From Terebella lapidaria (lineage: Eukaryota > Annelida > Polychaeta > Terebellida > Terebellidae), in the NCBI GenBank assembly GCA_949152475.1, contig OX424567.1:23151402-23215401 (forward strand): DNA of 64,000 bases, written 5' to 3'. Below the pieces are notes generated by a model. The model had not been told where the DNA came from, searched no databases, and was given only the letters and a program-made list of their open reading frames with translations. The translations under genes and the position numbers were made by a program. Numbering within the stretch: position 1 is the stretch's first letter; each line of letters opens with the position of its first letter. This document shows, one piece after another, positions 56,075 to 64,000 of the stretch.

Positions 56075-57574
56075 ATGGCGGACAATGTTGGCGATGATTC
56101 AGAGATTACTATAACTTCCCAGAAATTAGATGATGAAGAACTACTTCAGTTCCTGGAACAGCAAGAATCCATGTCAACTGGTGGTGATTCACCGATGACG
56201 GCAGCGTTACATCAGAATGAAACCGACAACACCTCAGGCAATGATGCCCCACCAGATTTAGAGATATATTTACAATCATATCAATACATAAACCCGTCGA
56301 CTCCACAACAAATGAACTTGAACACTGTGATAGACCGATTGCTTGGAGACAGGAAACCACAACTAACATCATTCGTTCGTACCATTCAAAACATAATCAC
56401 TGAAATAGCTAATCGAATTATGGTTGGACATATTGAAAATCAACACTGTACACAATACATGAAAGAATGTATGCCCATCCTGACCAGTGACCGCTACAAA
56501 TTACTCGTCACACAACTTTTCAACTTGGGCGAAGTGACTAGCATTGAAGGACATCATTATCGGGCCGGATTCCTCATCGTGCAACACATCAGAATGAAAA
56601 CCCTCGAACAGTGTGCATCCGTTTTCATTAGTAACCGCGATGATACCCACATTGAGTCAACATTCGAGAGTTCTCCAGGGGGTGATGCTATCATCCGGTA
56701 CATCGGTGGTTGGACAATAGCCAAATTATCATATTTGAAGAGTAAAGCCATAGAACAGAAATTATACAAGCCTAAATGCCGACAACAAGTAGACCACGAT
56801 TACTTGTTAACATCTCTGCTAGACCAGCTGATCACTTCCTATGAATACCTTGCCGAGCACTCCAACTACAAAAGCACTTTAAGTGTAACGGAAAACAAAC
56901 AAAACAGCAGACGATCATTGACACATATTACTGATGACGCATTCCTTTTTTACAAATCCTTGGATGATACAATCAGAAGGCTACAAAGTAGACAAAACAT
57001 CAATGAGCACTGTTCAAACCTATTCCAGTTTGTACACAGTAGAGTCCTCAATGACGAATGTCTCACAGACATGTGGTGCAAACTGTTCAGTTGTGAAGAC
57101 ACAACATATCCAAAAGAACTGTTTCATGACATCACAAAGAAGTATTGTCTCATGTCCATTGCCCAGCTCAGGAAGGACCATCTAGTTGCATTAAAACGTG
57201 AGAAAGAAGAAGCACACAGAAAACAAATAAAAATCAAAGCCAATCAGCATTCATCCACTTGTGATTTTAATTTCATCATGCAAGATACATCCGAAAATAA
57301 AATCAGCTCACACAAACGGCTTCAGAGTGAAATCATAAAGCATTCTAAATTCATGGAGAGATTCACTAAAAATCAGCTGTATCAATTATGTCAAGTGTAT
57401 GGGGTCACATATAAGACCAGTGAAAGGAAAGCAATCATAGCGGACAGACTTGCAGATTGTGTTGTGGACACTGATGATGCGCCCTCTTGGTTACCAGACA
57501 TTGATAGGGCAGGTGAATATTATTTATTTCCATTACCTATCCCCACTGCACTTTGGAAATCACTGATGACATAA
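56075..57574 (+). CDS. ~500-aa ORF with SAP-like motif, P-like element
   Basis: Uninterrupted 499 codons from an ATG in good context (CCCATGG). The frame is open from 55973, so it overlaps the helicase end by 65 bp in another frame. The N-terminus is acidic and polar (MADNVGDDSEITITSQK). The middle has GDAIIRYIGGWTIAKLSYLK, recalling a helix seen in P/THAP9 C-terminal regions. A charged helix KREKEEAHRKQIKIK follows, and near the C-terminus FTKNQLYQLCQVYGVTYKTS with RKAIIADRL resembles a SAP-type DNA-binding motif. It may be a separate accessory protein or the distal part of a fusion with the helicase. I found no splice that joins them in frame. Function unknown. Confidence 0.65.
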   Translation: MADNVGDDSEITITSQKLDDEELLQFLEQQESMSTGGDSPMTAALHQNETDNTSGNDAPPDLEIYLQSYQYINPSTPQQMNLNTVIDRLLGDRKPQLTSFVRTIQNIITEIANRIMVGHIENQHCTQYMKECMPILTSDRYKLLVTQLFNLGEVTSIEGHHYRAGFLIVQHIRMKTLEQCASVFISNRDDTHIESTFESSPGGDAIIRYIGGWTIAKLSYLKSKAIEQKLYKPKCRQQVDHDYLLTSLLDQLITSYEYLAEHSNYKSTLSVTENKQNSRRSLTHITDDAFLFYKSLDDTIRRLQSRQNINEHCSNLFQFVHSRVLNDECLTDMWCKLFSCEDTTYPKELFHDITKKYCLMSIAQLRKDHLVALKREKEEAHRKQIKIKANQHSSTCDFNFIMQDTSENKISSHKRLQSEIIKHSKFMERFTKNQLYQLCQVYGVTYKTSERKAIIADRLADCVVDTDDAPSWLPDIDRAGEYYLFPLPIPTALWKSLMT

Positions 57575-57774
57575 CTGTTCATTGCATACACCATGTCACA
57601 AATTTTTAAATAGGGTTGCACCTGTGCATATAACACGGGAAACTATAAGGAAGAAACAGCATGGTAACTGTGGCGACTATACCTATACATCACAAGGGGT
57701 GTTTTGTCATAACACTAACTCATATTTTTGCAGCTTAACGTTGTAAGGCAATATATTTCCCAGGAGTTTGGAAT

Positions 57775-58191
57775 GTGGTGACTTGTCGGCAGATTCAAGT
57801 GCTCATTCTAGTCCCACTGAACAGTTGGTTCCAAGGGACAATTACTCGTGACTCTGACGAGGCTGTGTATTGGCATGATGATTTCCGGAGGTCCTGTGAA
57901 CAGGGTCTGACAGTCCGTCTGCCTCACTGGGCTTCTATCTCCGTGGTGGGCCGTCGGCGGGCCAAACCACCAAAACGCTTACATGCTCTGTTACTGGAAG
58001 TCGCCTCCATGGCTTACGGTCTCTGGTGCACTGGCCTACATGACTGCATACTAACACCTGGGTTTCGCACATCAATAGCCATAACACTTGACGGGACGTT
58101 CGCTACCTACAGAGTGGGCGCAAAACGTTTCATATCATTGCCAACAATAATGGATTGTACCCATACATTTGTGTATATTACGTTCGACTGA
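57775..58191 (+). CDS. Orphan ORF in the P-like element
   Basis: 138 codons, no family recognised. Trp- and Arg-rich middle (SWFQGTITRDSDEAVYWHDD, VVGRRRAKPPKRL). A possible acceptor (GTCGGCAG) precedes 57792, so the first residues may not be coding. It lies between the SAP-like ORF and the PHD exon on the same strand and could be an exon of either. Confidence 0.4.
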   Translation: MVTCRQIQVLILVPLNSWFQGTITRDSDEAVYWHDDFRRSCEQGLTVRLPHWASISVVGRRRAKPPKRLHALLLEVASMAYGLWCTGLHDCILTPGFRTSIAITLDGTFATYRVGAKRFISLPTIMDCTHTFVYITFD

Positions 58192-58609
58192 CTGAAGTGA
58201 ACTTATTGGACACACATCAATGACCTGCTGTGTCTTCTCACAAGCAACTTATTCAATAATGGGGGTTTCACGCATTCACCTTGTATTTTGCTGGCTTTGG
58301 TGAACACGCCATAACAGTTTTTTTTGTAATAATATCACATCCTTTTGTTATAAAACACTTGGTTGTCCTTCCATTAACATGTTTGTCCATGCATGCATGT
58401 AATGCAAAGAATGAAGTTCTCGATGCAAATCGCTGCAAACAACATAACATAGAAATCTATGACAAATCCTTTGTTATAAATGAAGCCCTAGCATGATAGT
58501 CGAAAATGCTATTACTCATCAATTGTAGTTACACCATGGAGCTCTATGGTTACACACTGAATTACACCCTCATGATAACCCTCTCTCTTTTATACTCATT
58601 GTTGTAACA

Positions 58610-58813
58610 GACACAGAAGACGAACAACCATTGCCTAAACGACGCAGAACTGACGCAACTGTACAGTGGCCGTGTGGAATTTGTGGGTGTGAATGCAGCA
58701 CAGATTGCGTTGGATGTGACAGATGTCAAAAATGGTTTCATTTCCGATGCCTCAAGCTGAGACCTTCCCATCCCTCACTAAAGAGGAAGAAGTGGTTCTG
58801 TTCTGTGTGTTGG
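58610..58813 (+). CDS. PHD-finger exon in the P-like element
   Basis: An exon bounded by TGTAACAG| and TGG|GTAGG. It encodes an acidic lead (TDTEDEQPLPKRRR), then a PHD finger with the C4HC3 ligands: CGIC, C..C (CSTDC/CDRC), H in KWFHFRC, and CSVC. PHD fingers read histone H3 tails, so it may help tether the element to chromatin (inference). Partner exons are uncertain; 59485-59555 (acceptor GTGGCAG, donor AG|GTAGTG) is a candidate next exon. Confidence 0.65.
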
Positions 58814-60071
58814 GTAGGTCGGGATAAAATGACTTGCATACAATTACCTCCTTTTCGGATGTCATCCAGTGATTAAAGGTCATACTTATTTGATTCCGTG
58901 ATTTACGAATTTGTTAACAAACAAATCTGGGAGGTCGGAATATAAAAGTAAATATAAATTTACAGTTTGAAAATAAATAAATCAATGTAGAAATAAATTT
59001 ATTTCGACAATTTCACCAGTCGGTCACCCTGAAATAATTACTATTTATAATTATCTTTCAAGAACGTAGAAGTTCTTGATGCAGTTTCCACGAGTTTTCT
59101 CTCAGTGTTCTCCCCAGGAAAAAATAATCATCCTGATAGTTATCAGTGATTTACAAATGTGCACCAAAGGCGTGCCTCCATTAGATAATTGATATTTATT
59201 TTGGATCTTGATACAACGGTTGGCGGCAAAATCAATACTTTGGTACTTTCATGGCAATTATATTTATTTCCCTTTTCAGTAAATGTAGGGTCGGGAGGAT
59301 CCGTAAAGTAGCGATTAAAAAAAGTATGGGTTTAGGTACCCTACACTGCTCATCATTCGTGAATAACGTGTATATCGATATAAAAAAAAACTCTTCAGCC
59401 TTGTCAATTGCACAACACACGCAATACACCCACAGTGTACTCCATATAGTCCTACGTTCAATTATTTTTCTTAATATTTGTGGCAGAACCGCTTCGAAGT
59501 GACACAATCTCAACGGCACCATCGGCACAGGAATACCACCCGCACCCGTATACCAGGTAGTGAATGACCATGGGCTTGGAAACATATAAATAACGAATAT
59601 TGCACTATGTCCTGTTTATAAAATACACCTGACTCACCAAGAACACATATATTGACGTTTTTCACTCATAATGGTTTTGCACTTTGGTGGAAGCCAATTT
59701 GAAATATAAAACTACTAAACACTGATGACAATTTGCAACCAATGACATCGGCATTTGCCCTTCACCTTGGATGAAAGCCAAAAAATACTAACTTCCGGTG
59801 CAGGATCATGGTTTCGTGATCCGAAAATTTTCATCAATAATAATAATCGTGAAAAGCTTGTTTAACTGCATGTCACGGTGAGCAATGGCATATGTTCATA
59901 TTATATGACACCCACTGAATGTGTGCGTGTGCAAATTGTATACATTCATGTCGTTTAACCCTTTTTATGACACATTTTTATCGAGGGTTCTGAATGAGTG
60001 TCCTCACTTCTACTATTTATTTATAGGGCATATATCAACGAATGACAACGTTACGAGCCACTGTGCCTGTA
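58814..60071. other. P-like element, right noncoding part
   Basis: AT-rich with a possible small exon at 59485-59555. The inner segment of the right terminal repeat begins near 59990. Confidence 0.5.
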
Positions 60072-60646
60072 CCGCTTCCAAGACCTTGCGTGGCTGGAAT
60101 TTGGATTCAAAACATCCGTTGTGCACTTGTTTTTGGTCGAACACGTTGTTTTGACATTGCTCAAACTTGAGATCACGAACTGTAAGTCATGCAGATATAT
60201 AGATTTCTATAGGAGTATATTAGTGTACGATTAGAGAGAGCTGTACTCACGTCAGTTCGGCTGTTTTTGCTGACCAAATATGTCGCAAGAAACGGACATG
60301 GTACAATGAGCTCATGTGTTTTTCACCCAAACAAATGCACAACGGATGTTTTGAATCCAAATTCCAGCCACGCAAGGTCTTGGAAGCGGTAGTGGTGATA
60401 TAAAATGAGCTAGAAAACCCTTATTTCATGGATATTATGTGTCAATACTATACTAACTTGGATATAGAGTCTTCACGGCTTTCACGAGACATGCTGGTTT
60501 GTATCAATTTGGTGGACAAGTAGCATTTTTGGAGCTTTGAAGTTTCGGGTGTTTGTACAACCACCATTTTCCCGACAGGTGCTTGAGTGCCTTGTATATA
60601 TTATTATAGATAGCACATTGTACCCTCAATTAAATGGTTCCCAAGT
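59990..60646 (-). repeat. Right terminal inverted repeat, split by a MITE
   Basis: Outer part 60392-60646 and inner part about 59990-60071 together match 50166-50440 inverted. The MITE at 60072-60389 separates them. Confidence 0.85.
60072..60389. mobile_element. 318-bp palindromic MITE inside the right terminal repeat
   Basis: About 55-bp near-perfect inverted ends starting CCGCTTCCAAGACC, flanked by TA (60070-60071 and 60390-60391). Its removal restores collinearity with the left terminal repeat, which dates it after the P-like element. Confidence 0.9.
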
Positions 60647-60694
60647 TGGACACTATTCCCACCTGGCTCCTCAAAGTGACTATCGATGCCCACC
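60647..60694 (+). pseudogene. L2/CR1-like LINE, part 2
   Basis: Forty-eight bases that read DTIPTWLLKVTIDAH, the start of LINE RT (compare the D-PIPTWLLK block), continuing the LINE at 48906-50165. Confidence 0.75.
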
Positions 60695-61572
60695 CAGGGG
60701 CGTAGCCAGAGATTATTGAAGTGTACTCAAAATCCTAAACAACTCGGTCTGGGGGATTGGGGGGCGCCGTAAGCCCCCCAAGAAAATTTTGAACTTTGAC
60801 AGTTTCTGGGAGCCATTCGAAGCTATATTAAGCAGCACAATCAACGATTTTTATTCAACATTTTGACCACAAATGTTGAGAATTATTCACATATTTTCAA
60901 CATTTTAATTTTTTTGAACACTTTTTGGAAGTCATTCGAAGCTATAATAGGCAGTACATTAAAAAAAAAAATTAATATTTTGGCTAAAACGTTAAATATT
61001 TAGCATTTTCTCCCGATATCTTACAAGTATAGAAGCGACTTATTATGCCATGTGAATGCTGGTGGAATATTATGCTAAAAATTGGCATATATTTTCCTCA
61101 AGTATATAAACAGGATACATGTATATGCAGCACATAGTAGTCTTATAATTTCACAGAATCCGATTTTGGAATTATCACTGGTAAATGATCAAATGAAAGA
61201 GGTCGTTTGAGGCGTGTAAGTGGTGTAACTGGTGTTTTTGGGTAACCTTTTAATCGCTTGCAAAAACTGATGATTCATTACCATTTGGAAACATAACTGA
61301 AATATTTTTTGTCGTGTCTTGATCACACTTCAGTCTTCACTGTCACTGACATCAAGGTCCTTATCCAATATTGAATGTCTTAGTCTGCAATCGGTTTAAC
61401 ATTCAATGCCATTTATGCCTATCTTTTGGCATTCAAATACAGGATACATAAGAAAATAAAATAACAAGTTGCATGATTCTATTGGGTTCGTTATTTTTTG
61501 TAGTGTTTTTCTTTATATCAGCAATCAATGTGTACGCAGCTGCGTACGTGCGTACGCCTAGCTACGCGCCTG
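60695..61572. mobile_element. 878-bp hAT-like MITE
   Basis: Ends CAGGGGCGTAGCCAG and, inverted, CAGGCGCGTAGCTAG. CCACC is directly repeated at 60690-60694 and 61573-61577. CAGGGGCGTAGC ends are common in hAT elements, though hAT normally duplicates 8 bp. The short hairpin GGGGGGCGCCGTAAGCCCCCC lies near the left end. It interrupts the LINE RT frame. Confidence 0.75.
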
Positions 61573-61790
61573 CCACCTCCCGACCTTGACCAGGCTCGTC
61601 AACACATCCTTGACAACTGCAGAGTTTCCAACGTCAGCAAAAACAGCTATAGTCACATCCCTCTTGAAAAAATCATGTCTCGATCCTACAGTGTGCAAGA
61701 ACTACCGACCTAGCTGTGTAGAACTTGACCTTTCTCGTAAAAGTCATAGAGCAGTTGTGCGTGTAGCTAGACGGCCCAAGTAGCGCACCT
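61573..61790 (+). pseudogene. L2/CR1-like LINE, part 3
   Basis: Reads LPTLTRLVNTSLTTAEFP, SAKTAIVTSLLKKSCLDP and CKNYRPS, the RT fingers that follow part 2. It then ends or shifts at about 61735. The rest of RT is absent from the window. Confidence 0.8.
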
Positions 61791-62270
61791 TACTCTGTTA
61801 ATACTACTCACCCACTGAATGTATACCATATTTAATCCGTCTGTCACATTTTTAATCTTCATTGAATTTAGAAGAAATAGTATGCTGCGCTACATGGGCC
61901 AGCTAGACTTGTAATCATTCGCTAAAACTCTATATCATATTCTTTGAACCACTGGCGTATAAATATACTTTTCTAAACAAAATGTGAATGAATGGGTTGG
62001 GGGAGGGTAGTTCTAGACTTATTTTGTGTCAGGCCGACTCTGAAACGGCCATGTCCCGGTTATGTAACCGAGTCAGTATTTAACGTTTTTATTGTTTGTT
62101 GTTTTCAGTTGTTCCCTGTTGTACTCGCCGCCCCTTGCCGCCGCCTGGTCTGCCGTCCCCGCCCCATGTCCTGGTTCCGCCGAGGTTTGCCTGTCGTCTG
62201 CCGCCGTGGCCTCGCAATGGCGCCCGTGGAAGCCTGATGAGAACTTCTTCCCTCTTTCCATACATACTGT
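61791..62270 (+). other. Spacer and probable 5' UTR of the next LINE
   Basis: AT-rich to about 62030, then a GC-rich leader (62120-62230) just before the ORF at 62271. Two stops (TGATGA) close the frame upstream of the ATG. Confidence 0.5.
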
Positions 62271-64000
62271 ATGGATAATGAGGATGTTGTAACTATGAAT
62301 GCTACTGTTGACAATTTTGACACTTGTCTGGATGAATACAATTTTGACGATGACATTAATCAAAGCTGGTCAGACTTCGTTGCTCCAATTAGTCAGTATC
62401 ATACTGCAGATAAACTAGTTAAGCATATATCATCTTCCCAATTTAATTTTTCCAAAAACGCAGGACTTAATATTATGCATTTAAATATTCAATCTTTACC
62501 GGCCAAATTCTCTTCTCTTGAACATATTTTGTCGGATTTTGAGACAAAAGGTATGACTTTGGATATAATATTGTTGTGTGAAACATTTATGCATGATGCA
62601 AATTGCAGTCTTTGCAACTTACCCGGTTATAGTTTTATATATAAAAACAGATCTACAATGACTAGGGGTGGAGTTGCTATTTACATCAGGGACGGTATTG
62701 CTTTTACTGAGCGAAGTGATCTAGCTACAGTAGTGGAAGGAGAATTTGAATCAATATTTATTGAAATTGAACATCATAAAATAAAAGCTGTAGTTGGTGA
62801 GATATATAGAGTCCCTAACAGTAATCCGGCTTCGTCAGTTGAAAGATATGACCAAATTCTTGATAAGATAAAAGACGTGAAAAATGTAGTAATTGGTACA
62901 GACCAAAATTTTGACCTTCTGAAACTAAAATCCCACAAACCCACAGCTGATCTATATAACGTCATTTATTCTAATAACCTAATACCCTCAATAACGAAAC
63001 CTACTCGCATAACATCGCATAGTGCAACGCTAATTGATAACATATATTTCAAATACAATCCTAAATTATTAGTAAATTCTGCTATTCTTGTAAATAACAT
63101 TTCTGATCATTTGCCCGTCTTCTGTTGTATGAAATTGAAAGGAACCATTATACCTCAAAGAAAGACACTAACATTCACTGCTCGAAAATTAACTGACGAA
63201 GTTTTAGAAAACATCAATAATGATCTATTCAACATGAACTGGGAATGTCTACATGCCATGGACGCTGAACAGGCCTCCAATTATTTCACTTCACGATTCA
63301 ATCAAGCACTAGATAAGTTCGCACCTAACAAGGAAATCAAAATTCCCCATAAATACATAAAGAGAGAGCCATGGATGACGAAAGGACTTTTAAAATCCTC
63401 CATTAAGAAAATGAACCTCTATGCTAAATGTATTAATAAAACCAATAATGATCCTGATTATATAAAATTCGTCAAATATCGTAATTTGCATAATGTATTG
63501 AAACGTAAGGCAAAATATGAATATTATCTAGAAAAACTTGAAGAGCACAAAGGTGATATGAAAAAGACGTGGGATATTATAAATTTGAGTATTGGGAGAA
63601 CAAAAGCCACTTGTGACTCGCAGCAAAATTTTGTTATTAATGGCACTGAAACTAACAATAGTGATATTATTTCGGACAAATTTTGTGAATATTTTAGTGA
63701 AATTGGATCTAAATTAGCCGATAGCATACCTAACCCAGTCAATACCTACAATCATTATCTTAATGTACAGCAAAGCAGAAATCCTAAATCTATATTCTTT
63801 TCGCCGACTGACCCAAATGAAATTGTGAACATGCTTGACAGTGTGAAACCTAAACAGAGCACAGGACACGACAACATAAGCACAAAATTATTAAAATCAT
63901 GTAGGACTTCTATAGCTTTCCCACTGAGTATAATTATAAATAAATCTTTACAGACAGGCAAAGTACCGTCATCATTAAAAATTGCGAAAGTTATTCCTCT
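62271..64000 (+). CDS. LINE ORF2, open, cut by the window end
   Basis: From ATG 62271 the frame is open to the right edge (576 codons and two bases), with no stop. A ~60-residue acidic N-terminus precedes an apurinic-type endonuclease: IMHLNIQSLPAKFSSLEHI (about residues 68-86), LLCETF (~101), TRGGVAIYIRDG (~133), IGTDQNFDLL (~210) and the SDHLPVF catalytic His/Asp block (~279). RT starts near residue 530 (KPKQSTGHDNISTKLLKS, then KVPSSLKIAKVIP). It is a CR1/Jockey-group non-LTR element that seems young and possibly intact. YADD and the 3' end lie outside the window. Confidence 0.9.
   Translation, partial: MDNEDVVTMNATVDNFDTCLDEYNFDDDINQSWSDFVAPISQYHTADKLVKHISSSQFNFSKNAGLNIMHLNIQSLPAKFSSLEHILSDFETKGMTLDIILLCETFMHDANCSLCNLPGYSFIYKNRSTMTRGGVAIYIRDGIAFTERSDLATVVEGEFESIFIEIEHHKIKAVVGEIYRVPNSNPASSVERYDQILDKIKDVKNVVIGTDQNFDLLKLKSHKPTADLYNVIYSNNLIPSITKPTRITSHSATLIDNIYFKYNPKLLVNSAILVNNISDHLPVFCCMKLKGTIIPQRKTLTFTARKLTDEVLENINNDLFNMNWECLHAMDAEQASNYFTSRFNQALDKFAPNKEIKIPHKYIKREPWMTKGLLKSSIKKMNLYAKCINKTNNDPDYIKFVKYRNLHNVLKRKAKYEYYLEKLEEHKGDMKKTWDIINLSIGRTKATCDSQQNFVINGTETNNSDIISDKFCEYFSEIGSKLADSIPNPVNTYNHYLNVQQSRNPKSIFFSPTDPNEIVNMLDSVKPKQSTGHDNISTKLLKSCRTSIAFPLSIIINKSLQTGKVPSSLKIAKVIP

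Larger units (their letters stand above)
50166..60646. mobile_element. 10.5-kb P-like DNA transposon carrying a Pif1 helicase
   Basis: The ends are inverted repeats: ACTTGGGAACCATTTAATTG at 50166 and its complement ending at 60646. Similarity continues about 275 bp inward; the right copy is split by a 318-bp MITE. Inside are a plus-strand Pif1-type helicase, a minus-strand P-element/THAP9-like transposase within the helicase's last intron, a ~500-aa SAP-like ORF, an orphan ORF and a PHD-finger exon. It is inserted in a LINE, whose frame resumes immediately to the right. P elements make 8-bp target duplications, but none is obvious here (CCACAGGC left, TGGACACT right), so one flank may have been lost. 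I do not recall a described P-superfamily element with this gene set. Confidence 0.85.

Overview
The window is animal nuclear DNA, probably from a marine invertebrate. The evidence is a multi-exon ATIC (purH) gene with GT-AG introns, a second small spliced gene, and a dense, nested load of metazoan-type mobile elements: a DIRS retrotransposon, CR1/L2-like LINEs, a P-like DNA transposon, a pogo-like element, TA-flanked MITEs, and Helitron-like elements that carry internal satellite arrays. There are no operons or bacterial features. I cannot name the species from the sequence.

Layout. 0.5-1.7 kb holds an array of ~147-bp satellite monomers. 1.8-2.5 kb is a GC-rich island I do not recognise. 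3.5-7.5 kb is an element bounded by long inverted repeats and containing a decayed Pif1-type helicase. 8.0-9.1 kb is the first of three satellite-bearing non-autonomous elements (the others are at 18.6-20.6 and 43.2-44.9 kb). 9.1-16.5 kb is gene-poor, with a small MITE and LINE/SINE scraps. 16.6-18.5 kb carries a two-coding-exon gene for a small two-TM protein of CD225/dispanin (IFITM-like) type. 20.9-27.4 kb is a nearly complete but damaged DIRS element with inverted termini and an internal complementary region. 28.6-34.9 kb is ATIC on the minus strand: 16 exons encode all but about the first five residues. One intron is almost entirely filled by a TA-flanked transposon with another transposon inside it. 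35.3-39.2 kb is a second copy of the 147-bp satellite element, split by a 5'-truncated LINE. 39.5-42.6 kb is a TA-flanked pogo-like element.

46.7-62 kb is a nested stack. An old LINE is followed by a second LINE. The second LINE is split by a 10.5-kb DNA transposon and again by a hAT-like MITE. The 10.5-kb transposon is the most interesting object in the window. It has inverted terminal repeats and encodes on the plus strand a five-exon Pif1-family helicase of 434 aa whose exon phases all agree. On the minus strand, wholly inside the fourth helicase intron, lies a spliced P-element/THAP9-like transposase with an RFX-like winged-helix N-terminus in place of an evident THAP domain. The element also encodes a ~500-aa protein with a SAP-like motif, an orphan ORF and a PHD-finger exon. 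From 62.27 kb to the right edge is the open 5' part (endonuclease and start of reverse transcriptase) of another LINE, cut by the window end.

The two host genes are unrelated: ATIC performs the last two steps of de novo IMP synthesis and the dispanin-like protein is a predicted membrane protein. Almost everything else is mobile DNA at different stages of decay.
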